A stretch of 64,000 nt of DNA from Streptomyces sp. TLI_146 (lineage in GTDB: Bacteria > Actinomycetota > Actinomycetes > Streptomycetales > Streptomycetaceae), in the NCBI RefSeq assembly GCF_002846415.1, contig NZ_PJMX01000001.1, positions 248,001 to 312,000 on the forward strand. Reading direction: 5' to 3'. The notes under the pieces were generated by a model that did not search any database, had not been told where the DNA came from, and saw only the letters and a program-made list of their open reading frames with translations. Both the position numbers and the translations under genes were made by a program. Each line of letters opens with the position of its first letter. The first letter of the stretch is position 1. This document shows, one piece after another, positions 17,467 to 26,231 of the stretch.

Positions 17467-17925
17467 TCAGGGATTCGTCCAGGCCTCGGGGTCCTCCGCG
17501 AGGCTCAACACCTCGTCGGGCAGCTTGGCCGCGGCCACCTGGGCCAGAGTGACCTCGCCAAGGATCTTGCGTACGTTGGCGCGTACGGCGATCCACAGCG
17601 GGAGCAGCGACTCCGCAGGACCGCAGTAGGAGAGCTCGGGCGGGCGCACTCCCCGCACCGACACCAGGGGGCCGTCCGCCAGGCGGATGACATCGGCGAT
17701 GGCGATCGCCTCCGCCGGGCGGGCGAGCCGGTAGCCGCCCTTGCCGCCGCGCTGGCTGACCACGAGACCGCCCCTGCGCAGGTCGCCGAGGATGCCCTCC
17801 AGGAATTTGTGCGGGATGCCCTGTGCCGCGGCGATCGCTTCGGCCTTGAGTGAGACCTCGTCCCCTGCCGCGGCCAGCTCCAGTGCCGCCCGCACCGCAT
17901 AATCCGCCCGCGCCGAGATCCGCAT
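17467..17925 (-). CDS. Rrf2-family transcriptional regulator
   Basis: This 152-residue regulator begins MRISARADYAVRAALELA, the standard Rrf2 winged-helix start. It has IPHKFLEGILGDLRRGGLVVSQRGGKGGYRLAR as recognition helix and wing, shown here by its parts QGIPHKFLEGIL and QRGGKGGYRLARP. Only one cysteine occurs, so it cannot bind an IscR-type Fe-S cluster and is more like CymR-type sulfur regulators. The start six codons upstream is also open, and neither has a clear ribosome binding site. It sits between the binding lipoprotein and the flavin monooxygenase and is the natural candidate for binding the shared motifs. Regulation is inferred. Confidence 0.85.
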   Translation of the reverse strand: MRISARADYAVRAALELAAAGDEVSLKAEAIAAAQGIPHKFLEGILGDLRRGGLVVSQRGGKGGYRLARPAEAIAIADVIRLADGPLVSVRGVRPPELSYCGPAESLLPLWIAVRANVRKILGEVTLAQVAAAKLPDEVLSLAEDPEAWTNP

Positions 17926-17973
17926 GCCGCGATTATCCATCATTGCCGTGCCCGCCCATCGCCGGCCGGGCCA

Positions 17974-19197
17974 TCAGGCGGGGAGGGTGAAGGGCGGGTG
18001 CACGCCGTTGAGGAAGTAGTCCCCGATCTCGCGCAGCCGGTGGGCGACCGGCTCACGCAGGGTGTGTGTCCGGGCGTCGCGCCAGAAGCGGTCGAAGCCG
18101 TACCACACGGAGGCGGCGTCCACGCCGATCACGTCCAGGGCGCGGGTGGTGACATCCTGTGCGGCCCGGGAGGCGGCGGCCTCCGCCACGCTCGCCAGCA
18201 CAGCGATCTCCGCGCCTTCCTCGTCGTCGAGGTCATTGCCCCGCGCCAGGCCGCGCACCAAGGCGTCCACCGCCTGGTCGGCGAGGGCGGAGGCCGCACG
18301 TGCGGCGACGGCGAGCTCGCCGTACACGGTCAGCTGGTACGGATCCTGCGGGAGGCCGCCCGTCCAGGGTTGGGGCGAGAAGGGCTGCCAGGGGGAGCGC
18401 ACGGCCTTTCCGTGTTCGTGGACCTCGGCCAGCAGTCCCTCGGCGACACCGAGACAGTACTGGGTGGAGACCAGACGCACGGTCGGCACGGCCAGCGAGG
18501 CGAAGGGGGACAGGACTCCCTCGTCCGGCGAGAGGGAACCGAGCACGTCGTTCGCCGAGACCGGCACGGCGTCGCACTCCACGGCCCCACCGGCTGCCAG
18601 ACGCTGACCGAAGGTGTCGCCACTGGCACCGCTCACGACACCGGGGCCGGTGGGATCGACGAGGACGGCCAACGGCTCACCGGTGCCGTACCTGGTGGCT
18701 CGGAGCACCAGCCTGTCGGCGATCCCCACTCCCGCGGCGAACTTCTGGTAGCCGTCCAGCAGATAGCCGTCCGCCGCGGGGGTCAGGATGAGGGGCGGTT
18801 CGTGCGAGGCGATACCGCCGCCCCAGCACCACTGCCTCGCCGTCGACTCCCGCTCGATGCGGGCCGCCTGGGTGGGGCCGGCGAAGAACCGGGCACTGGA
18901 GGACAGGAAGTAGTGGCTGCCCAGCAGGTGACCGATGGCCCCGTCGGCCGCTGCGACGGTCCTCACCGCCGCGTAGGCCGTGCGCCAGTCCGCGCCCCCT
19001 CCCCCGTACTCGGCCGGTGCCAGCAGGGTCAGCAGTCCCGACTCGCGCAGTTGGGCGACCTCGTCGAGCGGCGCCTTGCCGGCCTGTTCGCGCTCGACCG
19101 CGTCGGCGGCCAGATCGTCCGCCACCTCACGGGCTATGTGCAGCCAGTCGGCCTGCCCGGCGTGCGCGTCGGTCGCTTCGTCCACCGTCACCGTCAT
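17974..19197 (-). CDS. SfnB/DszC-like flavin-dependent monooxygenase of the acyl-CoA dehydrogenase fold
   Basis: This 407-residue protein has the acyl-CoA dehydrogenase fold, with N-terminal helices (LREVAxLRESGLL-like VAQLRESGLLTLLAPAEYGG), a middle beta domain (HEPPLILTPAADGYLLDGYQ) and a C-terminal helical bundle (TTRALDVIGVDAASVWYGFDR). It lacks the CoA-oxidising catalytic glutamate context and resembles the SfnB/DszC/SoxC group. Those proteins use reduced flavin and oxygen to attack sulfones, thiophenes or sulfonates and free sulfur. Neighbours (binding lipoprotein, Rrf2 regulator, leader peptides) support sulfur scavenging. No flavin reductase gene is visible in the window. Confidence 0.8.
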   Translation of the reverse strand: MTVTVDEATDAHAGQADWLHIAREVADDLAADAVEREQAGKAPLDEVAQLRESGLLTLLAPAEYGGGGADWRTAYAAVRTVAAADGAIGHLLGSHYFLSSSARFFAGPTQAARIERESTARQWCWGGGIASHEPPLILTPAADGYLLDGYQKFAAGVGIADRLVLRATRYGTGEPLAVLVDPTGPGVVSGASGDTFGQRLAAGGAVECDAVPVSANDVLGSLSPDEGVLSPFASLAVPTVRLVSTQYCLGVAEGLLAEVHEHGKAVRSPWQPFSPQPWTGGLPQDPYQLTVYGELAVAARAASALADQAVDALVRGLARGNDLDDEEGAEIAVLASVAEAAASRAAQDVTTRALDVIGVDAASVWYGFDRFWRDARTHTLREPVAHRLREIGDYFLNGVHPPFTLPA

Positions 19198-19249
19198 GTC
19201 CGCACCCGTTTCAGGCGACCGCGGCGCTCGCTACAGCTCAGTGCTGGGG

Positions 19250-19345
19250 TCATGACGTCTTCCTCCAGAGGACCGAGGACAACGCGATGCGCGGCGAGGC
19301 GGCATGGGGGTGCAGCGGTGCGCGGTGACGCGTCGGCTTCATCAT
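19250..19345 (-). CDS. possible upstream leader ORF of the SfnB-like gene
   Basis: A 31-codon ORF (MMKPTRHRAPLHPH...) starts behind a strong GGAGAGTGAGG site and ends about 50 bp before the monooxygenase. It occupies the place of the cysteine leaders seen at the other two sulfur genes, but has no Cys and no TSRRHID motif. It may be a divergent leader or a chance ORF. Confidence 0.35.
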   Translation of the reverse strand: MMKPTRHRAPLHPHAASPRIALSSVLWRKTS

Positions 19346-19375
19346 CCTCACTCTCCTCTTCGACCACCGTCAACC

Positions 19376-19408
19376 TTTTCCTAGTAATTCGATAGGAAAA
19401 CTAGGGAT
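19376..19408. promoter_or_regulatory. shared sulfur-regulon motif, copy C, with perfect palindrome
   Basis: TTTTCCTA at 19376-19383 and TAGGAAAA at 19393-19400 form a perfect 8-bp dyad with a 9-base spacer. It overlaps GATAGGAAAACTAGGGAT (19391-19408), which is identical to copy B. It lies upstream of the SfnB-like gene. This is the most symmetrical copy and the best guess at the true operator. Confidence 0.6.
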
Positions 19409-19786
19409 GATCGCGCGCTCTGGCCTAATCACCCCACTTGGATGGCGAGTTGGCAACGGCAGGCGCGGGGGCCGAGCGCCCGCCCGCCTGTCTTGACGTA
19501 GAGCCCGGCGGAGGCCACGATGCGCCAGGCGACCGCCGACGTCGAGGCCTTCAGCGTGTACGCGATGGTCGTCGCCCGCAGGCAGGGAGCAGCCGACACC
19601 GCCGCCGGGGCCGATCCCGATGCTGTGGCCCGTACGGCTTGCACCGCGATCACGACGTTGGCTGTGCCGGTTGCTCCAGGAAGCGCTGGTGGATGAGGCT
19701 GATGCGACTGGATCACCACAACGAGCATCAAAGCCGACGAGATCTGGGCCCGTGCCATCCGGAAGGGAAGGTTGACGTCGTCGCTG

Positions 19787-20013
19787 TCAGGCAGTGTGTG
19801 CAGCCCGCTGGCTGCGGGATCTCAACTCGCGGCGCATTGCTGCGATACGCAGGATGGCCAGCGCGAGGAATACGACGGCGAACGCGGCATGCTGCCATTC
19901 TCCGCTCCTGAACAACCAGTAGACGCTGGCCCCCCGAGGATGAGCGCGGCAGCCGTGAGGAGGGGTTCGCGGACCCAGAACGGCAGGACGCGGAGAATGA
20001 GGTTCAGCAGCAT
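19787..20013 (-). pseudogene. small two-helix membrane protein with a frameshift in a G run
   Basis: The first part reads MLLNLILRVLPFWVREPLLTA and a hydrophobic ALILGG. After a run of six G (complement at about 19929-19935) the coherent reading continues in another frame as YWLFRSGEWQHAAFAVVFLA followed by ILRIAAMRREL and a stop. The whole would be a ~75-residue two-segment membrane protein. The single-base change sits in a homopolymer, so a sequencing error is possible. Confidence 0.55.
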
Positions 20014-20255
20014 CGGGTCAGTGGATCAGTCACCGTGGCTGCGCGCAGTGACGGAAGCCACACCTCCTGTTTGCACGGGATGCCGTGGTGCATTCGGGAC
20101 TTTTTGGCCCGGTGGCTTGGTGGCGCAACTACGCTGTGTAGGCGGCTTTCCCGTCCTCCCTGGCCGGTCGTGTCTCCGGCGGCTACGACAGACCCACCGC
20201 CGCCATAGGACTCGCATCCCGTAGGCCATCCCGCATTCCCCTTGCACTGGACGTA

Positions 20256-20735
20256 TCGAGTGCGGCGTGGGCGAGCTCGCTGACCCGCAACGTCACCACC
20301 TGCCTGCCCAAGTCTGCACAGCCCGGGGCAACGAAGGCGATCCAGGAGATCTACACTGCCGTGCACCGCAGCCATGCCGAGAAGGCCATCGAGGCATTCG
20401 CAAAGACCTACGGTGCGAGGTTCCCGAAGGCCGTCGCCAAGACCACCGACGACGCAGAGGAACTGCTCACGTTCTACGACTCCCCCGCCGAGTACTGGAT
20501 CCAGCTGCGGACCGCCCATCCCATCGAGTCGACGTTCTCGACCGTCAAGCTCCGCGCCAAGGTCACCGGCGGCGCGTGCAGCCCGGCGGCCGCGCTCACG
20601 ATGGTGTTCAATCTGGTCGAGTCCGCTCGGGCGCGATGGCGCGCGATCACAGGTGCCCACCTGGTGTCCCTGGTCCGCGCTGGCGCGCGCTTCGAGAACG
20701 GCGTTCTGGTCGAGCGATCCGAGGTAGGGGCATGA
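20256..20735 (+). pseudogene. IS256-family transposase, C-terminal half
   Basis: The reading AWASSLTRNVTTCLPKSA, then HRSHAEKAIEAFAKTYG, HPIESTFSTVKLR and VRAGARFENGVLVER, matches the C-terminal part of mutator/IS256 transposases, including the catalytic E region. The N-terminal half with the two catalytic aspartates is absent. It differs clearly from the intact IS256-type element at 33.6-35.0 kb. Its stop overlaps the ATG of the next gene. Confidence 0.75.
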
Positions 20736-21175
20736 ACGACATGGTTGCGGCGCTCGCAGCGCTGACCGACCGCGATCCGAACCGTCGGGATGTCGCCGCC
20801 GACAGCCTCGGGGACCTCCTGCGCGGCACCGCACTCGACGCGGACACAGCCCGCCTGGCAGTCGGGCACCTGGTCAGCCTGGCCGTCAACGAACCGATGA
20901 CCACGGTCCGCGAGTCCGCCCTGAACTCGATCAGCGAGGCGTTCAACCACCACCGCCTGCCCCTGGACCTCGTCGAACCACTGGCGGCCGCCATGCCGAC
21001 CATGACGCGCGAGCTCCTCGAACACGCCCTCTACATCCTCGGTGCCACCCACGACTCGCAGGCCCGGCTGCTGATCGAGCACCGACCGCCCACGTCGAGG
21101 CCCTGCGCCGCCGTTCACACGGACGAGGGGCACGCCCGTCCCTCACACGGCGGCACACGTAACTCTCAGCCATAG
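20732..21175 (+). CDS. small HEAT-repeat-like protein
   Basis: This 147-residue protein has repeated amphipathic helices (AALAALTDRDPNRRDVAADSLGD, shown by RDPNRRDVAADSLGDLL; VNEPMTTVRESALNSISEAF; MTRELLEHALYILG) of the HEAT/ARM type, followed by a low-complexity tail that looks eroded. The ATG overlaps the transposase stop (ATGA). Single short HEAT proteins of this sort often accompany toxin or immunity genes, but nothing here proves that role. Confidence 0.5.
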   Translation: MNDMVAALAALTDRDPNRRDVAADSLGDLLRGTALDADTARLAVGHLVSLAVNEPMTTVRESALNSISEAFNHHRLPLDLVEPLAAAMPTMTRELLEHALYILGATHDSQARLLIEHRPPTSRPCAAVHTDEGHARPSHGGTRNSQP

Positions 21176-21192
21176 AAGCGAGTTGCCCGGGC

Positions 21193-21398
21193 ATGGATAG
21201 CAACCACGATGACGCCCTCCTCATCACCCATGAGGAGGCGCAGGACATCGTCGATGTCCTGCAGCACTTCGCGCAACACAGCCAGAACGCCGCCCAGCAC
21301 GCCCCGCTGACGACCACCACGCGTGGTCATGGCAGGCCCAGAACCTGGCGCAGTCCCTCGCCCGGCGCCTGCCCAGCCCGCAAACGGCAGACGAGTAG
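21193..21398 (+). pseudogene. small conserved-looking protein with a frameshift
   Basis: The ORF begins MDSNHDDALLITHEEAQDIV and DVLQHFAQHSQN. After about codon 36 the sensible reading moves to another frame (HHAWSWQAQNLAQSLARRLP, then a stop). Together they describe a ~68-residue helical protein. Family not recognised. Confidence 0.4.
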
Positions 21399-21799
21399 CA
21401 CCTGCTGCCCAATTGCCTGAGGCAGTCGACACGCATGCCGTGCTCACCGGGAGTTGGCAGGGGTGTCAGCCCCGAGCGCTGTGACACCTGGGCGTGCTCG
21501 CATGCCCGGGCGTAGGGACGATGACGTTCTCGCGGCCAAGGCAGTTGGCGACTGCGGCAGCGCCACCGATGCGCTCGAGGAAGAACACGTAGGCGAGGGG
21601 GACTCCATCTGCAGCTCTGTCAGGGACAGCTCGAAGCGGCCCGACGCCCTGTACCGGCCCGGCTCACCGCTTCGGCAGGGCCTCAGCAGGCACACGACAC
21701 AGCCGAGCCGCAACCGCGCAGCGCCGCCATGTCCGCGACCGGCAGCGTCACCAGCCACAGACCGGGATCGAGGTCGGGGGCCGTGTGGCTGCTCTCGTA
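21399..21799. other. gap with no confident gene
   Basis: About 400 bp. A minus-strand reading near 21700-21830 (RRRGIYESSHTAPDLDPGLW, then LVTLPVADMAAL) looks like part of a protein but has no start, no stop in a sensible place and no neighbour to join. I see nothing else. Confidence 0.3.
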
Positions 21800-22354
21800 G
21801 ATCCCCCGCCTGCGCGGGGACCAGGCGAACCGGATCATCGCCGCCAACGAGACCTGCTTCGCCCGCTGGGACAACTACCCAGCGACCCCCGGCCACGCCG
21901 AGATCGTCCCCAAGCGGCATGTTGAGTCGCTCTTCGACCTCACCCCATGGAGGTCGGCGACATGCATGAGCTTCTGGCCGCCACCCGCGCGATCATCGAC
22001 GATCAGTACCAGCCGGAAGGGTAAACGATCGGCGTCAACGAGGGCCGTGCTGCTGGGCGGACCGTTGACCACGTGCACTTGCATGCCATCCCTCGGCTCC
22101 ACGGCGACGTCGAGGATCCCCGCGGCGGGATACGGCGGATCCTCCCCGGGGTTGGCCGCCGAGAGCTGCCCTTCAAGGCTTCCCGGCTCTGCGTGCTCTG
22201 CGGAGACGACCACCGCTGGCACACCCAGCCTGAAGGCGAGAGCGACGACACCGACCTGACCGCATCCGACCGGGATGACGCCTTCCGGCTGCTCCGCCTC
22301 TGCCGCGCCCTGCGCATCAGCCCCAGCCGATGCGCCCAACTCAGCCCGGAGTAG
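21800..22354 (+). pseudogene. HIT-family (histidine triad) hydrolase, frameshift and internal stop
   Basis: The N-terminal part reads NETCFARWDNYPATPGHAEI and VPKRHVESLFDLT. A frame change occurs near 21944. The reading then runs to a TAA at 22022-22024 and, in the same frame, continues as IGVNEGRAAGRTVDHVHLHA, which carries the H-x-H-x-H triad of nucleotide-binding HIT enzymes. A C-terminal extension with CVLCGDDHRWHTQ follows. Two independent lesions make a sequencing error unlikely. Confidence 0.7.
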
Positions 22355-22398
22355 CGCGGGCTGTTCGAAGCCGCCCTCGACGGGACGGGGGCGGCGCC

Positions 22399-22563
22399 GT
22401 GAGTACGGAGGACGACCTCCGCCATGGGGACCACGAGTACGGCCAGACGCTGGCAGTCACGTACGACGGGACCGGCAAGATCGCGGACGAGTGGAAATTC
22501 TGTGACGAGAGCGATGACCGTGGCGGACACTGCATCTGCCCCTGCCACTTCCGCGCCCACTGA
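22399..22563 (+). CDS. small hypothetical protein with a C-terminal cysteine cluster
   Basis: This 54-residue acidic protein starts with GTG (STEDDLRHGDHEYGQTLAV) and ends GGHCICPCHFRAH, a compact Cys/His group that could bind zinc. It lies 10 bp before the RNA ligase and is probably cotranscribed with it. Family not recognised. Confidence 0.4.
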   Translation: MSTEDDLRHGDHEYGQTLAVTYDGTGKIADEWKFCDESDDRGGHCICPCHFRAH

Positions 22564-22573
22564 GGAGCCCCCC

Positions 22574-23140
22574 ATGGAGAAGATCCCGACTCTGTTCGTC
22601 CGCAACCCCGAGGACCGCCGCTACGTACTTGACCAGGTCCACGCTGATTGCACCTGGGTACTCGCCGGCGAAGGCGTCGCCACACGCAAGTACGACGGAA
22701 CCTGCGTCATGTACGACGGCACCGCCTGGTGGGCCCGCCGTGAGGTGAAGCCCGGCAAGACCCCACCACCGGACTTCCAGGCCATCAGCACCGACGACAT
22801 CACCGGGCGGACCGTGGGCTGGGAACCCGTCCAGCAGTCGGGCTTCGCCAAGTTCCACGCCGAGGCGCTCGCGAACAAAGCACAGTTCGCGGCGGAAGCC
22901 TTCAAGCCCGGTACCTACGAACTGATCGGCCCGAAGATCAACGGCAACCCTGAAGGCGAGCCCAGGCACTGGCTTATCGCCCACGCCGAGGCTGACGTCA
23001 TCTCCCTGCCCGGCCGGACGTTCGGAGAGCTGCGGGCCACCGTGCTGCAGCTAGCGGACGTCGACCACGCCGAAGGGCTCGTCTTCCATCACCCCGACGG
23101 CCGCATGGCGAAGATCAAGGCCCGGGACTTTCCCGCCTAG
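22574..23140 (+). CDS. small RNA-ligase-like nucleotidyltransferase (DUF5565-type)
   Basis: This 188-residue protein has the order of motifs of the covalent nucleotidyltransferase superfamily: motif I TRKYDGTCVMYDG with the AMP-accepting lysine at about residue 39, a middle GTYELIGPKINGN, motif IV HAEGLVFHHPDG, and motif V AKIKARDF. It therefore probably joins or adenylylates RNA ends. It is shorter than T4 Rnl1 and lacks a separate C-terminal domain. The ATG follows GAGGAGCC. A HIT-family pseudogene and a small Cys-rich ORF precede it on the same strand. This is the only apparently intact enzyme gene in the decayed stretch. Substrate and pathway are unknown. Confidence 0.75.
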   Translation: MEKIPTLFVRNPEDRRYVLDQVHADCTWVLAGEGVATRKYDGTCVMYDGTAWWARREVKPGKTPPPDFQAISTDDITGRTVGWEPVQQSGFAKFHAEALANKAQFAAEAFKPGTYELIGPKINGNPEGEPRHWLIAHAEADVISLPGRTFGELRATVLQLADVDHAEGLVFHHPDGRMAKIKARDFPA

Positions 23141-23239
23141 AACGACGGGATCCGGCGGGCCAGCGTCTGCGCGAGGCTCTCGGCCTGCCACGGGACGGTC
23201 GCTGGCCGCCGGGAACAGCTATCGCGTGGGGGCGGCGTT

Positions 23240-23490
23240 CGGCCGATCGACAACTGTCAGATCGGGGTGTTCGCCGCCTACGCCACCACACGCGGGCGGG
23301 CTCTGGTGGACCGCGAACTCTATCAGGGGCTCGAGCCGGCCCCGCTGCTGACTTCTCGTCAGAGACTGCGCAGAAGGGGCCGGTCAGCTGGCCGCACTTC
23401 CAGGCCGCCAAGAACGAGTGCGGCCTGGACGAGGACTTTGGCCGCCTGGCACCGCTCACGGTCTGCCGTCCAGGACTTGGGCACGGTTGC
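23240..23490 (+). mobile_element. mosaic of IS701-type transposase fragments
   Basis: Plus-strand NCQIGVFAAYATTRGRALVD (about 23246-23305) and FQAAKNECGLD (about 23398-23432) are IS701/IS4-type transposase motifs. In between and overlapping, the minus strand reads KSWTADRERCQAAKV, also an IS701 motif but inverted. The pieces are not collinear, which points to repeated insertion or inversion. No complete element is left. Confidence 0.5.
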
Positions 23491-23868
23491 ACCAGCGGGT
23501 TCTCCAGCTCCTGGACGAGCAGGGCCTGGTGGATCTGTCCCGTGCGGTCCTCGACTCGGCTCACGTCCGCGCGAAAAAGGGGGCGAACTTGCAGGTCCGA
23601 GTCCCGTGGACCGGGGTAAGCCCGGTTCCAAGATGCACATCCTGTCCGATGCGGACGGCCTGCCCCTCCGGGTCGGACTCTCCGCGGCCAACACCCACGA
23701 CAGCCTCGCCCTGAAGCCGATGCTGTCCCATTTCCACATGGGACACGAAACCCACGCAGCCGATTCCAAACCCACACGGCTGCACGCAGACAAGGCGTAC
23801 GACATCCCCCACCTGCGACGATGGCTCTGGGGCAAGCACATCGGTGTCCGCATCGCCCGCAGCGGAGA
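23478..23868 (+). pseudogene. IS5-family transposase fragment, frameshifted
   Basis: RLHQRVLQLLDEQGLVDLSR and LDSAHVRAKKGA (with the first catalytic Asp) occur in one frame. A frame change near 23600 is followed by GKPGSKMHILSDADGLPLRV, LSAANTHDS and LHADKAYDIPHLRRWL. The 3' end, with the catalytic Glu, is missing: the sequence passes directly into an alanine-rich toxin reading frame. Confidence 0.7.
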
Positions 23869-26199
23869 ACGCCGCCCAGGCAGCCGACGACGCAGCGGAT
23901 CACGCCGGCGAGGGCTACCGGGCAGCAACCCAGGCCGAATCCCACACGAAGGCCGCCACCGACGCCGCCAACGAAGCGACCTCCGCAGTCGCCAAGGCAC
24001 AAGCCGCCCACGATCGGGCACTCCAGATCGGCGCTGAGGGTCTGGCCGCCCGGACCAATGCCGCCATCGAACGCGCACGCGACCTCAAGGCCAAGGAGCA
24101 GAAGAACCAGGCCAAGAAGGCCGCGGACGCCCAGCGGGTCAAGGACCTCGACACCGAGCTGGAACGTCTCGCCACGGACGCCGCCCAGCCCGGCGCCGAC
24201 CTCGAGGCTCTCGCCGCCAAGGGGCGCAAGGCCGCCCTGGTGGCGGTCCAGGTCCGCGGCTCCTGGGGTGTGGCCGCAGCCGAAGCGGCGCTCTCCGGTA
24301 CGGATGACGACGTCGTCGACTACGTGCGCACCGGCTGGAAGGACGCGGTCGCCCAGGAACAGCGCGACCAGGCCGAAGACCTGGCCAGCGGAAGCTCTCT
24401 TCAAAAGGTGCGTGACGCGGCCGAGAAGGCGCTCCAGGGCGACGACGCAGCCGTTAGCACGTTCCTGTCCGCCGGCCAGTTCAAGGCCCAGCAGAAGGAC
24501 GAGCTCGCAGCCACCCACGTCGCTCAGGTTGAACAGCTGATCGCGGACGCCGCGAGTATCGCTGCCACGGCCCAGGAGAACGCCGCCAACGCCCGCCAAT
24601 TCGCTGCGGACGCCCGCAAGTTCTCAGGCGAGGCGGCGAAGGCGGCTAAGGAAGCCGAGGCTTCCAAGCAAAAGGCAAAGGAGTACTCCGACCAGGCGGA
24701 CGCCTCGGCCAGGCAGGCCGAAACCTCTGCCGCTGCCGCTGCCGCCTCCGCGAAGGTCGCGCGGAACGCGGCCGCCGACGCCACGCAGGCAGCCAGCCGG
24801 GCGACGGAGTCCGCAGCTGAAGCCCAGGTATCTGTCCAAGGGGCACGTACCGCTGTCGCTGCCGCATGGAATGCGGCCAGCGAGGCACGTGCTTCGGCCA
24901 CCGCTGCCGGCAAGAGCGCGAAGGAGGCTCTCGCTGCGGCCAAGGACGCGCTGAAGACCGCGCAAACCAAGCTGAGGGCCGAGGGAGGAGGCCCGGCGCA
25001 ACGACCCGGGCGAGCAGGCCCGCGAGCGCTACCGGTGCGGCATTTTCGGCTGCGAGGCACAGGAGAACCCTGGCCGCTGGTGCCAGCACCACGAGGCCTA
25101 CTGCGATGTCCTCGCACGCGGCCCGGCCTTCGAACAGGTCACCAAGCAGCTGTTGCAGGTAGGAAAGGACGTCCTCGGCGTCGGGCAGGTCGAAGGCTGC
25201 CTTCACGACTACGACCTGGACGCCTGCACCGAACTCATGAAGGACCAAATCCTTCGCCAGAAGCTCAAGCTCCTGGGCAAGGTCGCCGATGGCCTGAGCG
25301 ACATCGCCTCGCCATGCACCCGATGCTTCCTGCCCGGGACCAAGGTCCTCCTGGGCGACCGCACCACCAAGAGCATCGAGGACATCCAGGCAGGCGACGA
25401 GGTCCTCGCGACGGACCCGCTCACGGGCGAAACGGGCCGCCGCAAGGTCACTCAGCTGATCGCCACCGAGGACGACAAGCACTTCAACGAGCTGACTCTC
25501 AAAACCCACAAGGGCCTTGAGAAGATTACCGCCACCTATGAGCACCCGTTCTGGAGCCCCTCGGCCCATAAGTGGCTCAACGCGAGCGCACTTGAGCCCG
25601 GCGACACGCTGCTCAGCGCAGACGGCACCACCGTCCAGGTCGAAGCCAACCGCGCCTTCAACCAGCACGCGCGTACCTACACCCTCACCATCGACGACCT
25701 GCACAGCTTCTACGTCCTGGCAGGGACGACCCCGGTCCTCGTACACAACTCTGAGTGCAAGAACCCCATCGGCACACTCGGCGTCCCCGGCCAGGCCAGC
25801 TACTCACGCATCAAGGCCGCCATGGGACGCGCGGCCAACATGAAGCCGGATCAATTCCGCGTGTTCCTGAGGGACGGAGAGCTGCGGAAGGCCAAGGAAA
25901 AGCCTGGATTGATGCGGCTGTTCTACGGGACTGCCGTGGAGAGGGCCATCGCTGAAGATGCACAGGTCTTGGGTGACACTAACGTCACACACATGGGTAA
26001 TTCCCAGCCTGGGCAGGGGGTAACGGACTTCCGTATCACCGTGAACGGAAAGGCATTCGACGTGGACATCACCGGACCTAGCCGAAGTTCTTGGGATGAT
26101 CACATGCGCTGGCCTTACATAACCAGTGGCTACCAGGTATTCACCTACCCGAGCCCGTCGAACGAGTTCCTGGCGAAGCTCTTCCAGTTGGGAAGCTAG
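23865..26199 (+). pseudogene. polymorphic toxin: ALF/coiled-coil stalk, HINT domain and a novel nuclease-like tip; 5'-truncated and frameshifted
   Basis: The first ~370 codons are alanine-rich coiled coil with ALF-like repeats (VAAAEAALSGTDDDVVDYVR, ASGSSLQKVRDAAEKALQG). A one-base insertion near 24984 moves the sensible frame on through RERYRCGIFGCEAQ to a HINT autoproteolytic domain (CFLPGTKVLL ... TYEHPFWSPSAHKW ... TTPVLVHNS, about 25310-25755). The last ~150 codons are the toxin tip, with FYGTAVERAIAED, GVTDFRI and AFDVDIT in an order that resembles a PD-(D/E)XK nuclease core. No signal peptide remains because the 5' end is joined to an IS5 fragment. The tip frame is intact and is followed 32 bp later by an intact immunity candidate, so it could serve as a donor cassette. 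Confidence 0.75.
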
Positions 26200-26231
26200 A
26201 ATGATGGCGACTCGCAAGGAGGCAGGGAACG

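Noticed and set aside
15983..17596. 537-codon minus-strand ORF opposite the sulfonate-binding protein
   Set aside because: The plus strand encodes a lipobox and a complete binding-protein fold.
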